Shown here in pieces: positions 1 through 5,401 of a DNA stretch of 9,052 nt. The notes under the pieces are model-generated. The model had not been told where the DNA came from. It did no database searches and worked only from the letters and a program-made list of their open reading frames with translations. The DNA lies in NCBI GenBank assembly GCA_025450405.1, contig JANWHL010000082.1, forward strand, positions 1 through 9,052. The letters are read 5' to 3'. Each line of letters starts with the position of its first letter. The stretch's first letter is position 1. The position numbers and the translations under genes are program-made. Source of the DNA: Ktedonobacterales bacterium (GTDB lineage Bacteria > Chloroflexota > Ktedonobacteria > Ktedonobacterales > JADMIN01).

Positions 1-1
1 G

Positions 2-136
2 CAATTGCGGCTGGTGGATGAGAAGCTGGCCGGGCTGGAGGAGATGCGCGGAACCCTGCGCGAGCGGATTGCGCGCTACGAGCGGCTGCGGGGTGAGATC
101 CACGAGCAGCTCGCGCGAGAGCGGCACGTGCTCTGA
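2..136 (+). CDS. C-terminal fragment of a coiled-coil protein, possibly a MerR-family regulator
   Basis: An open frame enters from the left edge and ends at TGA (134-136), leaving 44 residues. The visible tail is almost entirely charged and helical, with leucines at heptad-like spacing (VDEKLAGLEEMRGTLRER, then YERLRGEIHEQLARER). It has no cysteine and no hydrophobic segment. This matches the long C-terminal dimerisation helix of MerR-type transcription factors, which often ends a few residues after the coiled coil. That assignment is inferred from style alone, because the DNA-binding domain lies outside the window. Any other protein ending in a coiled coil would look the same. Codon use has the strong G/C third-position bias of the other genes here, which supports real coding. 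No convincing terminator follows. Confidence 0.6.
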   Translation, partial: QLRLVDEKLAGLEEMRGTLRERIARYERLRGEIHEQLARERHVL

Positions 137-297
137 CGCGCGACTCGAATGAAAGCAGCCACTTGGGTGACGCTGGGCGACGGGTCTCCCCGGAAACTCG
201 CTAGCGGACGCCCCCACGAACCCGCCGGCGACGAAGTCCCCTGGGCGTCGCCCTGCCTGAACACGGAATGAAACCGCGGCGCTGGCGGCGACCCGCG

Positions 298-401
298 ATG
301 GTCAGGCGACATGGTCAGGCGACATGGTCAGGCGACATGGTCAGGCGACATGGTCAGGCGACATGGTCAGGCGACATGGTCAGGCGACATGGTCAGGCGA
401 C
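298..401. repeat. Perfect tandem array: eight copies of a 13-bp unit (ATGGTCAGGCGAC)
   Basis: Eight identical head-to-tail copies start at 298, 311, 324, 337, 350, 363, 376 and 389. There are no mismatches and no spacers. The rightmost copy (389-401) contains the stop codon and the last two codons (Val-Ala) of the minus-strand lipoprotein gene: read on the minus strand the unit is GTCGCCTGACCAT. The array therefore looks like an expansion of the gene's own 3' end into the convergent intergenic space. The unit is not a multiple of three, but every extra copy lies beyond the first stop, so the protein is unaffected. Perfect identity points to recent expansion by slippage or to ongoing homogenisation. 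A weakly similar stretch just left (about 281-292) may be a decayed copy. It is not a CRISPR, because there are no spacers and the unit is too short. Confidence 0.97.
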
Positions 402-893
402 AGTGAAGGTGGCTGAGTAGACGAGGGTGTTCTGGTTGAGGGGAACACCGGGATGCTGGCCATAGGCCAGTACGATCCGGCAGACCCCCGCTTCCCAGGG
501 GCCATAGCCGCCCTGGTTAGGCGAGAGCCGCACGATGGACGTGCCGGGCGCGATGGGCGCGGAGTGAGCGGCAACGCTCATCGCGCAGGGGTATTCCTGT
601 TGCCAGGTGTCGCCCGAGAGCCATTGCAGGGTGACGACGGTGCACTGCGTTCGCTCGCCGGCGGCGTAGAGGGTGGTGCCGGTCGTATTGTTGATGGTGA
701 CCACGATCGTGTCGGCCGTCGTGTATTGGGACCGGTCGACCGCAACCGTGACGGGCCCGGATGATGGAGTCTCCTGCACGCTCGGTGTGTTGACGGTGGC
801 ACCGCCAGTGATCGGACTCATCGCGCAGCCCGCGATGGCGATGGTGATGAGGAGCATGGCAGTTACCGCGCCGCTCCAGCTCAGGTGTCGCAT
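393..893 (-). CDS. Small predicted lipoprotein with an Ig-like beta-sandwich domain
   Basis: This encodes a 166-residue exported protein. Residues 1-22 form a signal peptide (short basic start, hydrophobic LLITIAIAG), and a lipobox (IAG-C) places the lipidated cysteine at Cys23. A Ser/Thr/Pro-rich linker (about 25-46) leads to one domain (about 47-166). That domain has alternating beta-strand patterns (PVTVAVDRSQY, DTIVVTINNTTG, VYSATFTV at the end) and three cysteines (84, 103, 138) that could form a disulfide outside the membrane. The pattern 'Y..aDTI.VTI.N.TG..LY' resembles bacterial Ig-like domains of cell-surface proteins; I cannot name a specific family. The start is supported by GGAGGAGG about 9 bases upstream. 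The gene is divergent from the phosphoesterase lipoprotein at 1235. Its stop codon lies inside the 13-bp tandem repeat. The molecular role is unknown. Confidence 0.85.
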   Translation of the reverse strand: MRHLSWSGAVTAMLLITIAIAGCAMSPITGGATVNTPSVQETPSSGPVTVAVDRSQYTTADTIVVTINNTTGTTLYAAGERTQCTVVTLQWLSGDTWQQEYPCAMSVAAHSAPIAPGTSIVRLSPNQGGYGPWEAGVCRIVLAYGQHPGVPLNQNTLVYSATFTVA

Positions 894-1054
894 GGTACCC
901 AGCCTCCTCCATCGCGCATGTGGGCCGTTCGATCGCGGTTCCCGGGCCGCGCCAGGTGACCCAGGGCCACCTGGATGCGGCGGCGGGCCAGTCTCGCGTA
1001 GATGCGCCGGGTCCGACGCGTCGCCGCCACACGCGCCTCTCGATGCCGGTCTTT

Positions 1055-1071
1055 GAGAGCCAGTGGCGCTC
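1055..1071. promoter_or_regulatory. Imperfect 17-bp dyad in the divergent intergenic region
   Basis: GAG-A-GCCA-G-TGGC-G-CTC is symmetrical apart from one mismatched pair and the centre base. It lies about 90 bases upstream of the phosphoesterase -35 box and about 160 bases upstream of the lipoprotein start. A regulator site is possible, but short dyads are common by chance in GC-rich DNA. Confidence 0.25.
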
Positions 1072-1160
1072 CCGATCCCATCTTTGCTCAGCAGCCGCCG
1101 TGCCGAATAAGGCGGGACGGTTGAGGCAATCCGATGCCGGGCCGGCTGGGGCTTGCGCGG

Positions 1161-1189
1161 TTGCCACCTTCACACCTGGAGCGTACAAT
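1161..1189 (+). promoter_or_regulatory. Sigma-70-like promoter for the phosphoesterase gene
   Basis: TTGCCA (1161-1166) and TACAAT (1184-1189) are separated by exactly 17 bases. They match the consensus TTGACA and TATAAT at five of six positions each. Transcription would start near 1196, giving a leader of about 40 bases before the ATG at 1235. AT-rich hexamers are scarce in this GC-rich DNA, which makes a chance match less likely. Confidence 0.72.
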
Positions 1190-1234
1190 GCGAGGACACG
1201 GCATCGCCACTCGGGCGGCCGAAGAGGGGAGGGA

Positions 1235-2224
1235 ATGATGGCGAACGGTCGTCGCGCGGGTGGATCGTTCGCGCGCGTGGTGGGACTGCTTGCGTGTGTG
1301 GTGCTCGCGGGCTGCGGCGGCCCGGTGGGGCCGCTGCCGGTGGGCACGGCGCGGCCAACACCCCGCTTCGGGCATGTCTTCGTCATCGTGCTGGAGAATG
1401 AGGGGGCTGACGCGATCAACGGCAGCGCCAGAGCGCCATACGTCAATCGCCTTGCCCGACAGTACGGCAGCGCGAGCCAGTATTTCGCCGTCACCCATCC
1501 CTCACTGCCGAACTACATCGCGCTGACGAGCGGAGGGACGCACGGCCTGGACGGGTCGGATTGCTCGGTCGGCACGAGTTGCCATGTCGCCGGGACGCGG
1601 AGCAACATCGCCGACGAGATCGAGGCCTCGGGCCGGACCTGGGTGGCGTACATGGAGAGCATGCGGGAACCCTGTGGGCTGGCCGACGCGGGCGATGACC
1701 GTGGTGGAGCGTACGCCGTGCGCCATGATCCCTTCGTTTACTACGACGACATCCGGGACGGGGCGAATGACCGCTGCGCCACCCACGTGCTGCCGTACGA
1801 CGCGGCCGAGTTCCAGACGCGGCTGACATCCGGGAATGTGCCGGACTTCGTCTGGATTACGCCGAATCTCTGCGACGATGGCCACGACGCCTGTGGCGGT
1901 GACGCGGTGGCCAACACGGACAGATGGCTGCTGCGGAATGTCCCGCCGATCCTCGCGTCGCCAGCGTTCCAGCGCAACGGGGTGTTGTTTCTCACGTGGG
2001 ACGAGGGGACCAGCAACGATGGCTGCTGCGGGCTCGCGAGTGGCGGCGGCCGTGTGGCGACGCTGGTCATTTCTTCGATGGGCCGGACAGGGTATCAGTC
2101 GAGCGTGCCGTATGACCACTATTCGCTGCTGCGGACCATCGAGGACGGATGGGGTCTGGACGAGCTTGGCGCCTCGAGTCCCACCGCGCAGCCGGGCACG
2201 GCGCCGATGAGCGATTTCTTCTGA
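1235..2224 (+). CDS. Lipoprotein phosphoesterase (acid phosphatase / phospholipase C superfamily)
   Basis: This encodes a 329-residue exported enzyme that probably hydrolyses phosphate esters outside the membrane; the substrate is unknown. Residues 1-26 are a signal peptide ending in a lipobox (LAG-C27), followed by a Gly/Pro linker. The body fits the phosphoesterase family related to AcpA and phospholipase C (alkaline-phosphatase-like fold). Visible motifs are VIVLENE (50-56, usual metal/nucleophile region), THPSLPNYIALTSG (87-100), NIADEIEASGRTW (124-136), HDPFVYY (164-170), PDFVWITPNLCDDGHD (203-218), LFLTWDEG (251-258) and the C-terminal YDHYSLLRTIED (293-304). Several cysteines (for example 110, 116, 147, 181, 213, 220, 264, 265) suggest disulfides, as expected for a secreted protein. 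The frame is open upstream to 920, but GAGGGGAGGGA sits just before ATG ATG at 1235/1238 and the signal peptide begins there. Either ATG could be used. A promoter ends 45 bases upstream, so it is likely monocistronic. Confidence 0.9.
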   Translation: MMANGRRAGGSFARVVGLLACVVLAGCGGPVGPLPVGTARPTPRFGHVFVIVLENEGADAINGSARAPYVNRLARQYGSASQYFAVTHPSLPNYIALTSGGTHGLDGSDCSVGTSCHVAGTRSNIADEIEASGRTWVAYMESMREPCGLADAGDDRGGAYAVRHDPFVYYDDIRDGANDRCATHVLPYDAAEFQTRLTSGNVPDFVWITPNLCDDGHDACGGDAVANTDRWLLRNVPPILASPAFQRNGVLFLTWDEGTSNDGCCGLASGGGRVATLVISSMGRTGYQSSVPYDHYSLLRTIEDGWGLDELGASSPTAQPGTAPMSDFF

Positions 2225-2251
2225 CCGTATTCTTCGCGACGGGCGGCTGAT

Positions 2252-2536
2252 CTACCGGTGCGCAAGCTCGGGCGGAGGCCGCTGAGGTTCCGCCGTGTGC
2301 CCAGTGTCGCTGTCGGGTGGATGCTCGTCGCGTGATGGGCGCGGTGAGCGGGCGGCACGGTGCTCGGCCGGGGCACGCCACGCGGCGCAGACCGGGCAGA
2401 TCGGGAGCAGCGACCAGAGACCGGGGCGCGCGGGATCCGGCTCCGCCAGCCCTTCGTGAGCGAGGCGCTCGCCCGCGCACACGCCACATGGCAGGGGGGG
2501 ATCGAGCTGGACAAGGATCAACGAGTCGTCCGCCAT
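2252..2536 (-). CDS. Small hypothetical protein with two CxxC pairs (zinc-ribbon-like)
   Basis: This is a 94-residue protein of unknown function. The N-terminal half carries two cysteine pairs, C17-GV-C20 and C47-PV-C50, 26 residues apart. That spacing fits a tetra-cysteine zinc site such as a zinc ribbon, and His27 lies between the pairs. The second half (about 55-94) is rich in Pro, Arg, His and Asp and looks disordered. There is no signal peptide or membrane segment, so it is probably cytoplasmic. The frame is open upstream to 2680, but I start at 2536 because GGAGGG lies about 7 bases before this ATG and the upstream translation is low-complexity Arg-rich. Third codon positions are strongly G/C, which supports coding. 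It ends 27 bases from the convergent phosphoesterase stop, and lies 162 bases downstream of the Nudix gene on the same strand with no clear promoter of its own. Confidence 0.62.
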   Translation of the reverse strand: MADDSLILVQLDPPLPCGVCAGERLAHEGLAEPDPARPGLWSLLPICPVCAAWRAPAEHRAARSPRPSRDEHPPDSDTGHTAEPQRPPPELAHR

Positions 2537-2698
2537 AGCGCCGCCCTCCATCGCCCGCCGCGCTTTCGCTGGAGGGCACAAACACGGCTCGCTGGGTGCG
2601 GCCGTGTGGTCCACGCGCACGCCGCTCCCAGGTCGGGTACCGCGTGTCCACGTCGCGCGGAGACCGCTCGCGCCCGCCACCTATCACTACGGGACGCG

Positions 2699-3220
2699 TT
2701 ACACCGCCGGCCGCTTCGAGGGAAGTGGGCGCCGCACGGGCTGGGTCATGATGGGCGCGGAATCGGGAGGGCGCGCAAGGGCCAGGGCGACCAGCTCGCG
2801 GTGAGACGCCAGGAGCCCAGTGGGGAGCGCGTCGGGTGGGAAAAAGCGCGCTTCCAGGACCTCGTGGGGATCGAGGCGCGGCTCGCCACCCTGGATCCTG
2901 GCGAGAAAGCTCGCCTCCAGCCGCAGCCGGTAGCCGCTGACGATGCGTAAGAGGGCGAGGGTTTGGATCGTGTAGCCGGTCTCCTCGCGCACTTCACGGG
3001 CCAGGGTTTCCTCCAGGCGCTCGCCGCGAATGGCGTAGCCGCCCGGAAGACCCCACGAGCCGGATTTCCAGTAGCGATGGCGCAGGAGCAGGACGTGGTC
3101 GCGGTCGTCCAGGATGACGCCGGAGACACCGAGGACGAATTTGGCATGGAACAGCCAGAGGACGTACCACTGCCAGCGGCCGCGCCGGGTGCGCCAGAAG
3201 CGTGCGAAGAGCTCGATCAC
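2699..3220 (-). CDS. Nudix family hydrolase
   Basis: A 173-residue Mg2+-dependent hydrolase of nucleoside-diphosphate-linked substrates. The exact substrate cannot be read from sequence. The Nudix box G-X5-E-X7-RE-U-X-EE-X-G-U is complete at residues 61-83 (GYAIRGE ... REVREETGY), with the metal-binding glutamates Glu76, Glu79 and Glu80 all present. The strand before it (KFVLGVSGVILDD, then VLLLRHRY and WGLPGG) is also typical. The N-terminus has a Trp/Arg-rich segment (about 9-26) that may lie against the membrane or fold on the core. The start is GTG (3218-3220), which overlaps the upstream glcF-like stop as GTGA. A weak CGGAG sits about 8 bases before it. This implies translational coupling and one transcript with the glcF-like gene. 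The last 20 residues are Arg/Pro-rich and not part of the fold. Confidence 0.93.
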   Translation of the reverse strand: MIELFARFWRTRRGRWQWYVLWLFHAKFVLGVSGVILDDRDHVLLLRHRYWKSGSWGLPGGYAIRGERLEETLAREVREETGYTIQTLALLRIVSGYRLRLEASFLARIQGGEPRLDPHEVLEARFFPPDALPTGLLASHRELVALALARPPDSAPIMTQPVRRPLPSKRPAV

Positions 3221-4602
3221 GGCGCGCGCTCCGGCCCGCCGCGCGGATCCACGCCGCGATAGGCCGCATCCAAGAAGTCCATCAGTTGGAGCACGGGGAT
3301 GGCGGTTCCGGCGCGGGCCAGGGAGGCGCGCACCTGGAGGTGGCAGCCGGGATTGGCCGTCACGACGACGTCCGCGCCGGCGGCGGCAATGTGGCGCGCC
3401 TTGCGGTCGCCAAGGCGATTCGCCATCGTGGGGTGCGTCAAGTTGTAGACGCCCGCGCTGCCGCAGCAGAGTGTGGGCTCGGCCATGTCGACCACCTCGA
3501 CGCCGGGGATTGCGCCGAGCAACTGGCGGGGCTGGCGGCTGATGCGCTGCGCGTGGGCGAGGTGGCAGGGTTCCTGGTACGTGACGCGGAGGGAGAGTGG
3601 CGTGAAGGCGGTGTTCAGGTCGCCCGCGGCGAGCAGGTCGGCCAGCGGTTCGCTAGCATCGCGCACGCGCGCGGTGAAGGCGGCGGCGCGCTCGGCCCAG
3701 TCGGGGTCATCGGCGAGGAGGCGAGCATATTCTTTCAGCGTGGCCCCGCAGCCGGCGGCGTTGGCCAGGACGTACTCGGCGCCGGCGCTCTCAAAGGCGG
3801 CGATGTTGCGTCGGGCGAGGATGCGGGCGCGCGTGGGCTCACCGGCATGGATGGTGATGGCGCCGCAGCAGCCCTGGCCGCCGGGGATGATAACCTCGTA
3901 GCCGTTGAGAGTCAGGACTCGGATGGTAGCGCGGTCGGTGGCGGCGAAGGCGGTGGACATGACGCAGCCGGCGAGCAGAGCCACGCGGCCGCGGTGTGTT
4001 GGTCCAATAGGGGCATAGACCTGGCCGCGGGCGGCAATGAAGGCGGGCGGGAGGTCGGGCAGCAGCGCCTCGGTCTCGGCCAGGCCGAGACGGCGCAGAG
4101 CACCAGTGGCGCGCGCGAGGCGGCGGGGGCCGGCGCGCTGGTAGGCGCGCAGGGCGGCGCCGCCGAGACGGAAACGACCGGGTGCGCCGAAGAGGCCACC
4201 CAACGCCAGGGCGCGGCCGGCGCGCTGCCACGCGGGACGTGGGCGGGCGCGCTCAATTTGCGCGCGGGCGGTCTCGACGAGCTGCCCATAGGCGACGCCG
4301 GAGGGGCAGACGGCTTCGCAAGCGCGGCAATCGAGGCACTCGTACATCTGGGCGGCGAAGGTGGGATCGGCGACGTCCAGGTGGCCCTCGGCGACGGCGC
4401 GGATGAGGTGGATCCGGCCGCGTGGCGAGGAGGTCTCGCGCTGAGTCTCGAGGTACGTGGGGCAGTGGGGCAGGCAGAGACCGCACTGGATGCAGCGCTG
4501 GAGGATGGCGGGGTCGGGTTGGTCGGGGCCCGTGAAGCCGCGTGGGAATGTGGCCGCGGGCGTGGGGTCGGTTGGGAGGGCCGCGGCTGACGGCGTGTCC
4601 AT
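3217..4602 (-). CDS. glcF: Glycolate oxidase iron-sulfur subunit (GlcF-like)
   Basis: A 461-residue iron-sulfur protein that should pass electrons from an FAD-bound 2-hydroxyacid dehydrogenase (GlcD/GlcE type) to the membrane quinone pool. Two 4Fe-4S motifs are complete: C37-x2-C40-x2-C43-x3-C47 (CIQCGLCLPHCP) and C89-x2-C92-x2-C95-x3-C99 (CLDCRACEAVCP). Two cysteine-rich CCG domains follow: C213, C245-C246-G and C285; then C346, C379-C380-G and C420. This order (two ferredoxin-like motifs, then two CCG domains) and the length fit GlcF; the N-terminal extension (about 1-30, Pro/Thr-rich) is slightly longer than in E. coli. Related (S)-2-hydroxyacid or lactate oxidase subunits share the architecture, so the substrate could be lactate. 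The start has AAAGGAG about 10 bases upstream. It is first in an operon with the Nudix gene, and no glcD or glcE is visible here. Confidence 0.92.
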   Translation of the reverse strand: MDTPSAAALPTDPTPAATFPRGFTGPDQPDPAILQRCIQCGLCLPHCPTYLETQRETSSPRGRIHLIRAVAEGHLDVADPTFAAQMYECLDCRACEAVCPSGVAYGQLVETARAQIERARPRPAWQRAGRALALGGLFGAPGRFRLGGAALRAYQRAGPRRLARATGALRRLGLAETEALLPDLPPAFIAARGQVYAPIGPTHRGRVALLAGCVMSTAFAATDRATIRVLTLNGYEVIIPGGQGCCGAITIHAGEPTRARILARRNIAAFESAGAEYVLANAAGCGATLKEYARLLADDPDWAERAAAFTARVRDASEPLADLLAAGDLNTAFTPLSLRVTYQEPCHLAHAQRISRQPRQLLGAIPGVEVVDMAEPTLCCGSAGVYNLTHPTMANRLGDRKARHIAAAGADVVVTANPGCHLQVRASLARAGTAIPVLQLMDFLDAAYRGVDPRGGPERAP

Positions 4603-4682
4603 GTCGCGGCCACTCCTTTCGGCTCGATAGGGGCATGGCAGTGCGCGCCCGCGTGAAGGTCCCCAGCGTGAAACGCCCCTCC

Positions 4683-4688
4683 ATTATA
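4683..4688 (-). promoter_or_regulatory. -10 element (TATAAT) upstream of the glcF-like / Nudix operon
   Basis: Read on the minus strand this is a perfect TATAAT, about 80 bases before the ATG at 4602. A good -35 box is not visible at 16-18 bases; the nearest weak match (GTGACG) is 22 bases away. It is the most AT-rich point in the interval between the VOC gene and the glcF-like gene. A promoter here is likely, possibly activator-dependent because of the poor -35. Confidence 0.55.
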
Positions 4689-4744
4689 GCGCCGAGTTGA
4701 TGGCGGCGGTCGTCACCGGCATTACGTCGCGTTGGCTCGGCGGG

Positions 4745-5197
4745 CTAGCTCTCTCCGTAGAAGCTTTGACCGGGCTGACGCATTTCAGGCGGGAACTCTT
4801 GCAGGAGCCACCCGTTGCCGTCGGGATCGCTGAAGCCAGCGTATTTCACGCCGCTGAAGTCGGTGATTTCCTCGACGTTCACGCCGCGCGCGGCGAGGAA
4901 GTCGCGTGCCGTGACGATGTCCTTCACGATGAGGTGGATGCCTTTGACCGATCCGGGCACCATATCGGAGATGCCAGGCATGCCAGTGCCGAACACGATG
5001 GTACACGCGGAGCCTGGGGGCGTGAACTGCACGACGCGCATGGTGTCGGACACCTGGGAATCGGTGCCCATGATGAAACCGGCTTGTTCGTAGAAGGCCT
5101 TGGCGCGGTCAACGTCGGAGACAGGCATGGGGACGAGCTCGAGACGCATCTCGGGCATGCCGGGCTGGGGAATGCCAGGGGTGTAGGTCTGTGACAT
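4745..5197 (-). CDS. VOC-superfamily protein (glyoxalase / dioxygenase fold)
   Basis: A 150-residue single-unit vicinal-oxygen-chelate protein; its substrate is not predictable. Two beta-alpha-beta-beta-beta halves are recognisable. The first starts at MRLELVPMPVSDVDRAKAFYEQAGF (about 17-41). The second starts at GIHLIVKDIVTARDFLAARGV (about 86-106) and ends with YAGFSDPDGNGWLLQEFP (119-136). His88 and Glu134 are at the usual metal-ligand positions of the second half. The equivalent sites of the first half are less clear, so this may be a metal-binding enzyme, an antibiotic-binding homologue or a non-catalytic member. The frame is open upstream to 5314, but GAAAGGAAG lies directly before the ATG at 5197 and the upstream residues are low-complexity. 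The preceding 204 bases separate it from the large regulator's stop; no strong promoter was found there. Confidence 0.9.
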   Translation of the reverse strand: MSQTYTPGIPQPGMPEMRLELVPMPVSDVDRAKAFYEQAGFIMGTDSQVSDTMRVVQFTPPGSACTIVFGTGMPGISDMVPGSVKGIHLIVKDIVTARDFLAARGVNVEEITDFSGVKYAGFSDPDGNGWLLQEFPPEMRQPGQSFYGES

Positions 5198-5313
5198 GGC
5201 GAGCTTCCTTTCAGATGATGGGTGAGGACTGGGAAGGATGTCCCGCGACACTGATTCTGGTCGAGGGGCGGGTTCTCGGAAGTCGGCGGTTGGGGAGACG
5301 AAGGCCACTGGCA

Positions 5314-5324
5314 TGGACTGTCCA
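5314..5324. promoter_or_regulatory. Short perfect palindrome upstream of the VOC gene
   Basis: TGGAC-T-GTCCA is a perfect 5-bp inverted repeat about 120 bases upstream of the VOC start, in the 204-base interval after the large regulator's stop codon. It could be an operator for the VOC gene. It is short and alone, so the call is weak. Confidence 0.25.
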
Positions 5325-5401
5325 AAATCGGTGCGTGACGGATATGTCGGGCGGCTGACCGGGACAATTGCTGGCGATATTGCGTGCGGAGCGTGCGAGG
5401 G

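Larger units (their letters stand above)
894..1234. other. Divergent intergenic region between two lipoprotein genes
   Basis: These 341 bases separate the minus-strand lipoprotein (start at 893) from the plus-strand phosphoesterase (start at 1235). An open frame runs through on the plus strand into the phosphoesterase, but its translation is Arg/Pro-rich and unlike a protein, so I treat the stretch as non-coding. The right part carries the promoter described separately. An imperfect dyad GAGAGCCA-G-TGGCGCTC lies at 1055-1071 and could be a small hairpin or operator. I did not find a convincing minus-strand promoter for the lipoprotein gene. Confidence 0.6.

Noticed and set aside
175..253. Inverted repeat GGGCGACG (175-182) / CGTCGCCC (246-253) as a terminator
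   Set aside because: The arms are 63 bases apart with no supporting inner stem and no T run; this is likely chance in GC-rich DNA.
298..401. CRISPR array
   Set aside because: The units are 13 bp, contiguous and without spacers.
920..1234. N-terminal extension of the phosphoesterase to 920
   Set aside because: The extension is Arg-rich, would bury the signal peptide inside the protein, and would include the predicted promoter. The ribosome site supports 1235.
517..1494. A 325-codon minus-strand frame across the lipoprotein gene, the intergenic region and the start of the phosphoesterase
   Set aside because: The product is Arg/Pro/Ala-rich and low-complexity, and conflicts with two better supported genes that have lipoboxes and ribosome sites.
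3202..4590. A 462-codon open frame on the plus strand opposite the glcF-like gene
   Set aside because: It is antisense to a gene with complete Fe-S and CCG motifs. Its translation is Gly/Ala-rich without domains, as expected from a GC-rich shadow frame.
4690..4742. CGCCGAG / CTCGGCG inverted repeat as a terminator of the VOC gene
   Set aside because: The loop is 39 bases, there is no T run, and it lies directly next to the glcF-like promoter.
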